DNA of 64,000 nt, taken from the NCBI RefSeq assembly GCF_016925535.1, contig NZ_CP070496.1, forward strand, positions 3,873,851 through 3,937,850, read 5' to 3'. A program made the translations under genes and the position numbers. This document shows, in pieces, positions 54,955 through 63,261 of the stretch. Position 1 is the stretch's first letter. Every line of letters begins with the position of its first letter. This DNA comes from Natronoglycomyces albus. Its GTDB lineage: Bacteria; Actinomycetota; Actinomycetes; Mycobacteriales; Micromonosporaceae. Under the pieces are notes generated by a model, which did not search any database, was not told the origin of the DNA, and saw nothing but the letters and a program-made list of their open reading frames with translations.

Positions 54955-54970
54955 TGTTTCACGTGAAACA
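54955..54970. promoter_or_regulatory. parS site
   Basis: Exact TGTTTCACGTGAAACA, flanked by GGCA/TGCC so the palindrome extends to 24 bp. It lies in the divergent gap between the HIT-like gene and the GNAT gene. Confidence 0.95.
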
Positions 54971-55171
54971 TGCCCGTCTCATACAACGCTTGTTGTGGAC
55001 GTGATCATCCATTGCCCCCATCCAAAAGGTCCCAAGGCCACTCGACGTTGGGGCTGGTGGCATTCGTCCGAACGGACCCATTTTCCCCACCGCGCGAGAT
55101 AGGCGCGGCCACCGGCTCACTCACCGGGAATTGATTTGCGATAGTTCGTATATTCATGCATGATATGAGGC

Positions 55172-55867
55172 GTGCATTCAACAGTGACTGACGGAGCCCC
55201 CGGAAGCACGGTGCCCCATGCACGGGCACCCAAATCCGGGCCCTCCGTATACGGAACCATAGACAGCCCAGCGGGCTTTCCCGCCACGACTGCTGTTCTT
55301 GTGGACCCGCCGGTCACCGCCGCGCTCGTTGATGAACTTAGCGACCTCTGGGTACGAGTCACCAACGCCGGCGGTTCCGTCGGTTTCGTCCCGCCAGTGG
55401 ATCTCGACCGCGTGCGACCGCACACCGTCTCCATCCTCACCCGCGTCATCGACCAGACCGATACACTCGTGGCTCTGCGCGAAGTGCCGGTCTCTGACCA
55501 CGAGTCAGCTGGTTCAGATTCCTTGCTCGCGACCGAACAGAAAGGAGACGCCCCGATTGTCGCTTGGTGTGTACTCACCGCCAACGACAGTCCGCCGCGT
55601 CGAGGTTGGCGAACGGTTCGCCATGTTCAGGTTGACCCCGCCCGGCAAGGACAGGGGCTCGGTTCCCGGCTGCTTGCCGCCGTTGACCTAGTCGCGAAGG
55701 ATCACCTTGGGCTGACTGCCCTCACGTTGAATACCCGTTCTGGCACGGGTGCGGATGCTTTCTATCGGCGCGAAGGCTACCGCGAGGTCGGGCGACTCCC
55801 GCGGGCCGTGCGCATCTCGGATGATGATTACCGAGACGACATCATCATGTGGAAAGAGATGGGCTGA
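55172..55867 (+). CDS. GNAT acetyltransferase
   Basis: A 231-residue GNAT. The acetyl-CoA loop is VRHVQVDPARQGQGLGSRLL (about 150-169), with a C-terminal LNTRSGTGADAFYRREGYRE (about 190-209). The first 100 residues are not conserved. The substrate is unknown. GTG 55172 is used; a TGATAT element lies five bases upstream, so the transcript may be leaderless. It converges on parB. Confidence 0.83.
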   Translation: MHSTVTDGAPGSTVPHARAPKSGPSVYGTIDSPAGFPATTAVLVDPPVTAALVDELSDLWVRVTNAGGSVGFVPPVDLDRVRPHTVSILTRVIDQTDTLVALREVPVSDHESAGSDSLLATEQKGDAPIVAWCVLTANDSPPRRGWRTVRHVQVDPARQGQGLGSRLLAAVDLVAKDHLGLTALTLNTRSGTGADAFYRREGYREVGRLPRAVRISDDDYRDDIIMWKEMG

Positions 55868-55993
55868 GGATTCGACGGCGTTTTTCTGGCCCCTGCTGGC
55901 CATACATTGCCAACGTTGACCGCGCGCTGATGGCGGGCAGCTGACCTTTTCTGACATTAGCCAGCTGGGCGAAGTTGACTCGGCACTTAATCT

Positions 55994-56045
55994 CATAAAG
56001 TGGGGGCGGGATGTTTCACGTGAAACATCCCGCCCCCACTTTATG
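55994..56045. terminator. 52-bp palindromic terminator containing a parS
   Basis: A perfect 52-bp palindrome centred between 56019 and 56020. The central 16 bp (56012-56027) are an exact parS, extended by GGGGGCGGGA arms and A-rich/T-rich ends typical of a bidirectional terminator. It lies between the convergent GNAT and parB genes. Confidence 0.93.
56012..56027. promoter_or_regulatory. parS site inside terminator
   Basis: Exact TGTTTCACGTGAAACA at the centre of the 52-bp palindrome. Confidence 0.95.
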
Positions 56046-56089
56046 TCGCCCCTGGGCCTGTAGATCTGGGCCCAGGCGAGTACTGCAAG

Positions 56090-57208
56090 CTAAGAAGTTG
56101 AGTCTTCGATCTTCAGCTGTTCGACAATGCGGTCCAAGTCGGATAGTGATCCAAACTCGATCACGATCTTGCCCTTTTTGCGCCCCCAGCTGACATTCAC
56201 CTTGGTCTCGAAATGGTCTGAAAGTCGCTCCTTGAGCTCTTCCAGCCCAGGAGCTTCCATGCGGCTGGTGATCGAGGCTTTCTTGCCAGCCTTCGCCGCC
56301 TTCGTTTCCTCGGCCGACAGGTCCGGCTTTTCTTGCAACCGACAGGCCATAATGAGCTCTTCAGTGCTTCGCACCGACAAGCCCTCGCTGATGATGCGCT
56401 CGGCGATGTGCTCTTGGTCCCCGTTGCTCTCCAGGCCCAAGAGGGCTCGAGCGTGTCCGGCGGTGATGACCCCGGCCGCAACCTTGGTCTGCACCGTGGG
56501 AGGAAGGCTCAAGAGGCGAATCGTATTAGAAATCTGCGGACGGGATCGGCCGATACGTTTCGCCAGCTGCTCTTGCGTCACGCCGAACTCGTCGAGCAAT
56601 TGCTTATAGGCCGCGCCCTCTTCGAGCGGGTTCAGTTGCACCCGGTGGATGTTCTCCAGAAGTGCTTCGCGCAGCATTTCGTCATCGGTCGTCTGCCGAA
56701 CGATGGCGGGGACGGCTTCCCAGCCCAACATGGTGGCGGCCCGAAGGCGCCGCTCTCCCATGACCAATTCGAAGGCGGTCAGTTCCGGATCAGCGGCCAA
56801 CTCGGCAGATGTACGTTCCCTTACCCCGATCGGTTGCAGCATCCCAACTTCCTGCAGGGACGTCTGCAACTCCTCCAAGCTCTCGTCGTCAAAGATCTGC
56901 CTGGGCTGCTTCGGATTGGCCGTAATCGAGGTGATCTCGATCAGCTGGAAACGCGCCCCCGGCACCGGACGAGGCCCGTCATTTTCTGTCTGGGCGGTCG
57001 ATGTTTCACGTGAAACATCGACCGCAGCGACTGGCTCGTCGTCGTCCGAGTGACTGACGGCGGGAGCCTCCGGCTCCACCGCCGGTGCGGAGATCGACTC
57101 TTCGGTTGGCTGTCGCTCCTTCACTGCCGTCGCACTATCGGTCAGGCCCGAGGGGATGAGTGCGCCCAACCCACGCCCCAGTCCCCCACGTTTCGGTGTC
57201 GTCGCCAT
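56090..57208 (-). CDS. parB: chromosome-partitioning protein ParB
   Basis: A 372-residue CTPase clamp that binds parS and spreads. The N-terminus is RGGLGRGLGALIP, the ParA-contact region. A disordered acidic linker contains the parS at 57002-57017. The core has ITANPKQPRQIF (ParB/Srx start), GERRLRAATMLG (about 158-169, CTP-binding C motif), and the HTH EEGAAYKQLLDEFGVTQEQLAKRIGRSR (about 203-230). The C-terminal dimerisation domain ends at IEDSTS. ATG 57208 chosen; the open frame runs further into parA without protein character. It is 7 bp from parA. Confidence 0.96.
   Translation of the reverse strand: MATTPKRGGLGRGLGALIPSGLTDSATAVKERQPTEESISAPAVEPEAPAVSHSDDDEPVAAVDVSRETSTAQTENDGPRPVPGARFQLIEITSITANPKQPRQIFDDESLEELQTSLQEVGMLQPIGVRERTSAELAADPELTAFELVMGERRLRAATMLGWEAVPAIVRQTTDDEMLREALLENIHRVQLNPLEEGAAYKQLLDEFGVTQEQLAKRIGRSRPQISNTIRLLSLPPTVQTKVAAGVITAGHARALLGLESNGDQEHIAERIISEGLSVRSTEELIMACRLQEKPDLSAEETKAAKAGKKASITSRMEAPGLEELKERLSDHFETKVNVSWGRKKGKIVIEFGSLSDLDRIVEQLKIEDSTS
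57002..57017. promoter_or_regulatory. parS site inside parB
   Basis: Exact TGTTTCACGTGAAACA within parB codons for DVSRET. The palindrome extends to 32 bp (56994-57025). Confidence 0.95.
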
Positions 57209-57215
57209 CTCGTCC

Positions 57216-58601
57216 CTAACTCCGCATCTGTGCACCGCGCTGCGCGATTTCCTCGGCAGCTTCGAAATAGCTACTTGCTCCCCGCGAGCCAGGGTCATAC
57301 GTCATTACTGACTGCCCATACCCTGGGGCCTCCGAGACTCGGACGCTGCGCGGCACCACCGCGTTCAACACCGTGTCTTGGAAGTGCCCGCGCACTTCCT
57401 GCTCCACCTGGTCGGCTAGCTTGGTTCGCTTGTCGTACATGGTGAGCAAAATCGTCGACACACGCAACTTGGCGTTGAGGTGACCCTTGACCAACTCGAT
57501 ATTTCGAAGCAGCTGTCCGAGCCCCTCGAGCGCGTAGTATTCGCATTGGATCGGAATCAAGATCTCTTCGGCCGCCACCAAGGCGTTCACGGTCAAGAGG
57601 CCTAGTGACGGCGGACAGTCAATAAAGATGTAGTCCAGCTCTTCTGGGTACGAGGCGATGGCGTTCTTTAGCCGCGCCTCGCGTGCCACCACGTTCACCA
57701 ACTCAACCTCGGAACCGGCCAAGTCGATCGTCGCTGGGACGCACACCAGGTTTGGAATGCCCTCGACCGGGTGCGTCACCTCCTGCATGGGGGTTTGGTC
57801 GATGATGGCTTCATAGACGCTCGGCGTGCCCGTGCTGTGGTCGACGCTCAAGCCAGTCGAGGCATTGCCTTGCGGGTCAAGGTCGATGACCATGACTCGG
57901 TTTCCATGCAGCGCTAGGGAGACCGCCAAGTTGACAGCACTAGTGGTCTTCCCGACTCCGCCCTTTTGGTTGGCCACAGCGATGACTCGCCGCTTCGTCG
58001 GGCGCGGCATCAACGTCCGCCCGGCCGGGTTCAGCACGCGCACTGCTCGCTGAGCTTCGCGTGCCAACGGCAGATCGTCATCGACGACCGCATAACCCGA
58101 GCCTTGACTGGCTGAATCGCTAGCCTTAGCCCCATTGGACTGTGCCCGTGCTTGCTTGCCGTTGCCGCGCTGCCGGCCTGGCGTGCCTGCCTGCTGACTG
58201 CTGGCTGACTGGTTCCTCATCCCGTTGTTGTCCCTCCCTGGCTCGTCGCCACTGTGGCGACTGGTCCTCTGGCGGTAGGGGACATTGCCAGTACCCGATG
58301 TGGAGCTGGTCGACTCGGCTGGTCCCCCGCCATGAAATTCTGACTGAGAGTGGGCTGGGGGTTGGGGTTCTTGCTCCGCGTGCCGGTCAGATTCTGCCAG
58401 CTCTGGGCTGCCGTGGTGGACGGCTTCATCGAGCACATTGCGGATTCGGCGTTCGGCGGAGACTTCTCCGAGGCGGGGAGGCGACTTATCGTCTTTGGAA
58501 CTCATGGGGCGAGCATCCCGTTCCTGAGTAGGGTGATCACGAGTCGGGTGGTGTCGACCGGAATACCGGCCTTCATAAGGGCTGGGGGTGCGCGTACTCA
58601 C
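57216..58601 (-). CDS. parA: chromosome-partitioning ATPase ParA
   Basis: A 461-residue ParA ATPase with a long disordered Gln/Ser/Gly-rich N-terminus (about 190 residues). The deviant Walker A is KGGVGKTTSAVNLA (about 210-223), Walker A' DLDPQGNASTG, and Walker B FIDCPPSLGLLTVNAL. It moves ParB-parS complexes to the pole. GTG 58601 follows TAATCT by exactly six bases, a leaderless promoter; ATG 58505 is an internal alternative. A parS covers the -35 position (58623-58638). Confidence 0.93.
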   Translation of the reverse strand: MSTRTPSPYEGRYSGRHHPTRDHPTQERDARPMSSKDDKSPPRLGEVSAERRIRNVLDEAVHHGSPELAESDRHAEQEPQPPAHSQSEFHGGGPAESTSSTSGTGNVPYRQRTSRHSGDEPGRDNNGMRNQSASSQQAGTPGRQRGNGKQARAQSNGAKASDSASQGSGYAVVDDDLPLAREAQRAVRVLNPAGRTLMPRPTKRRVIAVANQKGGVGKTTSAVNLAVSLALHGNRVMVIDLDPQGNASTGLSVDHSTGTPSVYEAIIDQTPMQEVTHPVEGIPNLVCVPATIDLAGSEVELVNVVAREARLKNAIASYPEELDYIFIDCPPSLGLLTVNALVAAEEILIPIQCEYYALEGLGQLLRNIELVKGHLNAKLRVSTILLTMYDKRTKLADQVEQEVRGHFQDTVLNAVVPRSVRVSEAPGYGQSVMTYDPGSRGASSYFEAAEEIAQRGAQMRS

Positions 58602-58607
58602 CTCGCC

Positions 58608-58613
58608 AGATTA
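58608..58613 (-). promoter_or_regulatory. parA -10 element (leaderless)
   Basis: TAATCT on the minus strand, six bases before the parA GTG, which is positioned as the transcription start. Confidence 0.65.
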
Positions 58614-58622
58614 CGGCCTCAA

Positions 58623-58638
58623 TGTTTCACGTGAAACA
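58623..58638. promoter_or_regulatory. parS site over the parA -35 region
   Basis: Exact TGTTTCACGTGAAACA, spanning -22 to -37 relative to the parA start if leaderless. ParB bound here should affect parAB transcription. Confidence 0.93.
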
Positions 58639-59404
58639 TCGGCCCGTCTCGGTGTCCTGCGAGCGAACGCCGAGAGCCTTTTCGGCCTCAGTTACGCTCA
58701 ATTCCCGAGATATAGATAGCACATCGCGCCAGCCGCGGATTGGTCTGCGATTCACGCCCTTACCGGGCACCCTTGGCTAGCCTTCCTCTACGCTAGCCGG
58801 ATTCAGCGGCCCTGTCAGGTTACTAGGAGCAAATCGACACTCCGGAGCCGAAAGCGGCCGGGTAGGCAGGGAAAGGAATCTTTCGCCGGTGCGATCGGCA
58901 CATCACAACCCCCGACACGCCCAACAGAAACTCCGACAACGCCAACCCGACCGGTATCCTATTCATACAAACAAGGCGACGGCTTTTTATATGATTCATA
59001 CATAGACGGTCATGGTGAGCCAAAATGGCAACAGAGCTTTCGGCAGCCCCGTGACCGTTAGAACGAGCTGGCGTTTCCAGTGGCTGGATGGTGGCGGGTG
59101 GGTGGGATTGGGGAGGGGAGGCCCGAAACCCTTCTGTCGAGCTGCCCCCGACCGCATCCCAGCCCTGCTTGCCTAAGCGTCCGTCCCAGACACCGCAACC
59201 GCCCCGGCCGCCGAGCAAAGATTCCGCCGAAACTAAAGCTCTCCCACCGGCGGGAGTCACCCGTCCACCAAACCCAACCTGCGAAACTAGAGTCGGCGCC
59301 TTCGCCTCAAGGCAACCCATTCCTTTGGGGCACAACAACCCTACGTTTCCGCAACTCACGCAAAGGCACTACTGCACTGGCCTAAGGCCCGCAGGCGGAA
59401 ACTG

Positions 59405-60211
59405 CTAGCGCACTCGATCTATTCGCGCGACAGTCGTAACCTCATCGAGAATCGTCTCCCCGCACGTGAGGATCTCGATATCGCCACCACCGGCCTTACG
59501 CACGTTTCGCGCCTCCCGATTAGCTTCCTCAATCACGCTGCGGCCCTTGATGGCCAGCATCGTTCCCGGCTCAGCAAACGGACGTGACGACCCCTTTCGC
59601 ACCAGCGGAAGGCACCACCGGGCCAGTTTCCCCAGCGGAGCCACCGCTCGAGACACCGCCACATCGGCCCTGCCTTGCGGAAAGACCTCTTCGGCTCGCG
59701 CCCGCACCACTTCGACGTTCGGAATTCCCAACGTCTGCACGACCTCCTCCAGGAAGGCCACTCGGCGCTGCATCGGTTCCACTAGCGTGACCCACAGATC
59801 GGGGCGAGCCAAAGCCAACGGAATCCCCGGAAGACCAGCGCCCGAGCCCACGTCGATGACGTCCGACTCCCGCTCGATCAGCTCCCCCACCACCGCGCAG
59901 TTGAGCACATGCCGATCCCACAACCGTGGCACTTCGCGCGGCCCCAACAAGCCGCGCGTCATCCCCTCAGTCGCCAGCAAACCCACGTAGTCCTCAACTT
60001 GCTGCATCCGTTCCATGGCCGCCGCCGAAGCCCGGTGCTCAGGCTGGGGTCGCCCACCGGCTTTCGCCGGCGCACCCGGAGTAGAAGCGGCCACACTGCC
60101 GCCAGCTGGTCCATCTCCAAAAACTGAGGCCAATGTTTCACGTGAAACATCCCGCAAAACACTGGCCTCGTCGTTCTTGGCGTCGAACATGTCGTTCTCG
60201 CCGTTAGTCAT
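59405..60211 (-). CDS. rsmG: 16S rRNA G527 methyltransferase RsmG (GidB)
   Basis: A 268-residue SAM-dependent methyltransferase that modifies G527 of 16S rRNA. The SAM motif is IDVGSGAGLPGIPLAL (about 118-133), preceded by LWDRHVLNC. VSRAVAPLGKLARW (about 188-201) and IKGRS are conserved. The N-terminus (1-~60) is a low-complexity extension that contains a parS encoding DVSRET. ATG 60211 starts MTNGENDMFDA; no strong Shine-Dalgarno. It is upstream of parA. Confidence 0.94.
   Translation of the reverse strand: MTNGENDMFDAKNDEASVLRDVSRETLASVFGDGPAGGSVAASTPGAPAKAGGRPQPEHRASAAAMERMQQVEDYVGLLATEGMTRGLLGPREVPRLWDRHVLNCAVVGELIERESDVIDVGSGAGLPGIPLALARPDLWVTLVEPMQRRVAFLEEVVQTLGIPNVEVVRARAEEVFPQGRADVAVSRAVAPLGKLARWCLPLVRKGSSRPFAEPGTMLAIKGRSVIEEANREARNVRKAGGGDIEILTCGETILDEVTTVARIDRVR
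60134..60149. promoter_or_regulatory. parS site inside rsmG
   Basis: Exact TGTTTCACGTGAAACA within the N-terminal codons of rsmG, again encoding DVSRET. Confidence 0.95.
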
Positions 60212-60285
60212 CGCAAATGATCTTTTCGTCCATAACCAGAATCGTGAGCCCACATCGCTATCCGCCCGCAGGCGAGAATGGCGAT

Positions 60286-60780
60286 CTAGGCTGGCTTGAC
60301 GACCACCCGGCGGTGCGGCTCCGCACCTTCGGATTCGCTTTCCACTCCGTCGGTCGCGTTGATCACGTCGTGCACGCATTTACGTTCGAAGGCACCCATG
60401 GGGTCCAACTTCACAACGCGATCCTGTTCGATCACCTTCGCTGCCGTCTTCTTAGCCAACTCCGCCAATTTCTTGCGGCGGTTGGCCCGGTAGCCGCCAA
60501 TGTCGAGCATCAGCCGCGAATGCTCGCCGATCTTGCGGTACACCGCCAAACGCGCCAGCTCTTGCAGAGCCTCCAGGGTCTGGCCCTTCTGACCGACCAG
60601 TTTCTCCAGTCCATCGCCGACGATCTCGACTTGTGGGCGGTCGCCCACCACAAGCTCGTCAATGTCGCCATCGGAGTCGAGGACGTCCAGCAGGCCTTCC
60701 AAATAGTCCGCCGCGACCTCACTTTGGTCGAACAATTCATCTTCGGAGGTCACTTCGTCCTCCCGCACCGTTTGAGTCAT
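60286..60780 (-). CDS. jag: RNA-binding protein KhpB (Jag)
   Basis: A 164-residue Jag/KhpB protein. An acidic start leads to a KH domain with VEIVGDGLEKLVGQKGQTLE (about 51-70) and an R3H domain with RANRRKKLAELAKKTAAKV (about 98-116). It binds RNA with KhpA and affects cell division in other bacteria. ATG 60780 has AGGACTGGAA upstream. It sits between yidC and rsmG as in most actinomycetes. Confidence 0.94.
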   Translation of the reverse strand: MTQTVREDEVTSEDELFDQSEVAADYLEGLLDVLDSDGDIDELVVGDRPQVEIVGDGLEKLVGQKGQTLEALQELARLAVYRKIGEHSRLMLDIGGYRANRRKKLAELAKKTAAKVIEQDRVVKLDPMGAFERKCVHDVINATDGVESESEGAEPHRRVVVKPA

Positions 60781-61077
60781 GAGTTCCAGTCCTACTACGT
60801 TCGCCCTTGTCGCGCCCGGCATCGCCCAGGATTCTCATCACAGACGTCCGACCCTGGTCCGCCATGGCCAAACTCCACTGTTGAGCCAACTGGTCGAAAC
60901 GGCATCCCGACACCTCGCCGAGATCAAGACTAGCCAAGTCGCGCTTTGGGACGTTTATCCCCATTGTTATATCTAGATTACCTACGGCATACCCGCCCTT
61001 GGCGAGCTGCTCCGGCAATCATCGACGTCAATCGTCAACGTGGCCACGGCGACATTCCAACCGCCGTGGCCACATCG
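60781..61077. other. jag / yidC spacer
   Basis: A 297-bp spacer between co-directional yidC and jag. No gene is supported. A short minus-strand frame here is not convincing. Confidence 0.4.
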
Positions 61078-62151
61078 CTAGTTCTTGTTCTTCTTGCCCG
61101 ACTGCTTGGCACCGCTGACCTTCTTGGCCCGCGCGATGCGTTCAGCCCGACTCAGGTTCTTTCCGTTACTCGGCTTAGAACCCGCAGAGGCATCCCCGCT
61201 AGGCTTCTTGTTCGGCGGACGCTTCGGCTTCTGCCCCGGCTTGGGAGCTAGCGACTTACGGCGCTCCTCTTCCAAGCGTTGCTCTTCCTTCAACCGGAGG
61301 TCTTCCTTGCTGCCCGGCTTCGGAGGCTTGACCGGCTTGTTGTTCCCGTTCATCTTCGGCGGCGGATACTTCCGCAACACATATTGCTGTTGCGCCAGCG
61401 AGAACAAGTTGTTGATCACCCAGTAGATGACCACACCGATGGGGAAAATACCGCCGGAGAACAGCAGCAGGACGGGGATACCGTAGAGCATCAGCTTTTG
61501 CAGCATCCGCTGTTGAGGTTCCTGCGCCCAGCCGCTCTTGAGGATCATCTGCCGTGCGGTCAGATACGTCGTGACGATCATGATCGCCACCAGCACCGCC
61601 GCCACGATCTTCACCGTCGTGCCGCTGGCTTCCACGCTATCCAGCTTCTCGCTGCTTTCGAGGAACGAGGCCCAGAACGGGGCGCCGAACAGCTTGGAAT
61701 CCAGGTAGCTATTCCAGTGTTCCGGAGTCCAGGTGTACAGAGTCTGTGGGTAGGTGCTCGTCTTGTCCGGGTCGACACGCCGCAGCACCCAGAACAGTCC
61801 CAGGAACACCGGCATCTGAATCAGGATCGGCAGACAACCCATGAGCGGGTTGGCCTTCTCTTCCCGATACAGCTTCATCGTCTCGCGCTGAAGGGTTTCC
61901 TTGTCGCCCTTATAGCGCTGCTGTAGTTCCTTGATCTGCGGCGCGAGAGTCTGCATCGCTCGCTGCGCCCGGATCTGTTTCATGAACAGCGGGAACATGA
62001 TCACACGCAAGGTGATCACGAGGAAGACAATGGCGAGGACCCACACCCAAGTGGTAGCCCAAACCTCGGTTTCGGGGACGACTGTCGCCCACAGGTCGTG
62101 CCATTTCAACAGCGCCCAGGACAACGCTGTATAGATCCAGTTCATGTTCAC
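61078..62151 (-). CDS. yidC: membrane protein insertase YidC
   Basis: A 357-residue YidC/Oxa1 insertase. It has five membrane helices: near residues 32-55 ([20 protein letters not shown], with the conserved groove Arg), [14 protein letters not shown], two near 180-200 and 222-245, and the end of the core at [18 protein letters not shown]. The C-terminal tail (about 270-357) is Lys/Pro/Arg-rich, as in Gram-positive forms. GTG 62151 overlaps the yidD stop in GTGA and aligns with the M-x-x-x-W start of relatives; ATG 62145 is the alternative. Confidence 0.95.
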   Translation of the reverse strand: MNMNWIYTALSWALLKWHDLWATVVPETEVWATTWVWVLAIVFLVITLRVIMFPLFMKQIRAQRAMQTLAPQIKELQQRYKGDKETLQRETMKLYREEKANPLMGCLPILIQMPVFLGLFWVLRRVDPDKTSTYPQTLYTWTPEHWNSYLDSKLFGAPFWASFLESSEKLDSVEASGTTVKIVAAVLVAIMIVTTYLTARQMILKSGWAQEPQQRMLQKLMLYGIPVLLLFSGGIFPIGVVIYWVINNLFSLAQQQYVLRKYPPPKMNGNNKPVKPPKPGSKEDLRLKEEQRLEEERRKSLAPKPGQKPKRPPNKKPSGDASAGSKPSNGKNLSRAERIARAKKVSGAKQSGKKNKN

Positions 62152-62534
62152 TGGGTAGCTCCGGTGGTGTCATTGTTGCTGTCGGGGTTCATACCCTCGA
62201 CACTATCGGTTTGGTGTTGTGCCGACCCTGGCACGCGTCGACGCGCCGTAGGCTCCGGCCCAGGCGGGGACGAGGAGTCCGCCGTCTCGGCCTCGGGTGC
62301 ATCAGCACCTTCGCGTCCAGGCACGGGGTCGTAGCCTCCCGGGTGGAAGGGGTGACACCGCGCAAGGCGCCGCAAAGTCAAAAATAGGCCCCTCGCCGCT
62401 CCATGGATCTGAATCGCGTCAAGGGCATATGCGCTGCAGGAAGGGTAGAACCGGCAACGGTTGGGGATAGCTGGGCTTACCCATCGACGGTACGCGATAA
62501 CCGGCCAGCTCAGCACTCGGGCGGCGAACATCAC
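62148..62534 (-). CDS. yidD: membrane protein insertion efficiency factor YidD
   Basis: A 128-residue YidD. The conserved core is [20 protein letters not shown], then [15 protein letters not shown] and [16 protein letters not shown] (about 16-74), with three Cys. A disordered acidic C-terminus follows. GTG 62534 overlaps the rnpA stop in GTGA; an in-frame ATG follows immediately. Confidence 0.95.
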   Translation of the reverse strand: MMFAARVLSWPVIAYRRWVSPAIPNRCRFYPSCSAYALDAIQIHGAARGLFLTLRRLARCHPFHPGGYDPVPGREGADAPEAETADSSSPPGPEPTARRRVPGSAQHQTDSVEGMNPDSNNDTTGATQ

Positions 62535-63049
62535 TGGTCACGCCTCACTTTTGCCGAGTTGCCACGCCTGCGGCCCCGGTTGCGATCCGCAGACGGCTCT
62601 GCGGCAGATCGGGCGGCGAACTTCCGGGCGGCCGCGCTGGAGGCGGCAAGAATATCATCTTTGAGCTGGTGAAACGTTCTTTTGCTGGCGCTGGGAGTAG
62701 CGCGGATAACAACGTCGACATCGCTGGGCCACTGCGAGTGGGTCTCCATCACAGCGTGTCGCAGCCGGCGCTTGACCTTATTGCGGATCACAGCGTTCCC
62801 AACGGCTTTGGACACGACAAAGCCAGCTCGCATGGCTCCCGGTTCCGGGTCCTGCGGCTGGCTGTCGATGTTGTGGCCCGCGCCCGTGAATGTCTGCGGC
62901 GTTTCAGTAAGCGTCCTGGGCAGCAGACCCGACCGTGCTTGACGGCTGGACCAGTGCACGACGACTCCACCTCGGGCGGCGCGCGTACCTCCTCGCAGCA
63001 CCGAGGTGAATTCTGAACGGCGACGGATTCTTTGCGCGCTTGGCAGCAC
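62531..63049 (-). CDS. rnpA: ribonuclease P protein component
   Basis: A 172-residue RnpA. RNR motif: [20 protein letters not shown] (about 78-97). It binds RNase P RNA to mature tRNA 5' ends. A 40-residue insertion (about 35-75, [18 protein letters not shown]...) separates the first strand from the RNR region, and the tail is Ala/Arg-rich, so it is longer than the usual ~120 residues. GTG 63049. Confidence 0.93.
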   Translation of the reverse strand: MLPSAQRIRRRSEFTSVLRGGTRAARGGVVVHWSSRQARSGLLPRTLTETPQTFTGAGHNIDSQPQDPEPGAMRAGFVVSKAVGNAVIRNKVKRRLRHAVMETHSQWPSDVDVVIRATPSASKRTFHQLKDDILAASSAAARKFAARSAAEPSADRNRGRRRGNSAKVRRDQ

Positions 63050-63123
63050 CGGTGGGCGCTCTTCGCTACTTAAGAATCGGGCACGTGGGCCGGCATGAGT
63101 GTCCGAACGCCTGTGCTGGCGAT

Positions 63124-63261
63124 TTAGACACTCAGGCGGTTGCGGCCTTTGCTGCGCCGCGCGTTGATGATGGCGCGACCCGCACGGGTGCGCATCCGCA
63201 GCCGGAAGCCGTGGGTACGCTTGCGACGGCGGTTATTCGGCTGGTAGGTGCGCTTGCTCAC
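63124..63261 (-). CDS. rpmH: ribosomal protein bL34
   Basis: A 45-residue bL34: [20 protein letters not shown], then [22 protein letters not shown] 63261 has GGAG nine bases upstream. Confidence 0.98.
   Translation of the reverse strand: MSKRTYQPNNRRRKRTHGFRLRMRTRAGRAIINARRSKGRNRLSV

Larger units (their letters stand above)
58602..59404. other. 800-bp gap between parA and rsmG
   Basis: It holds the parA promoter and a parS (58623-58638). The rest (58640-59404) has no convincing gene. A G-rich segment (59090-59133) and a pair of ATTCATACA repeats (58970 and 59002 region) around an AT-rich stretch are present. Gaps this long are unusual in this cluster. Confidence 0.45.

Noticed and set aside
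58823..59359. 178-codon minus-strand frame between parA and rsmG
   Set aside because: Composition is not protein-like, it lacks a ribosome site and crosses a G-rich repeat. A small gene there cannot be fully excluded.
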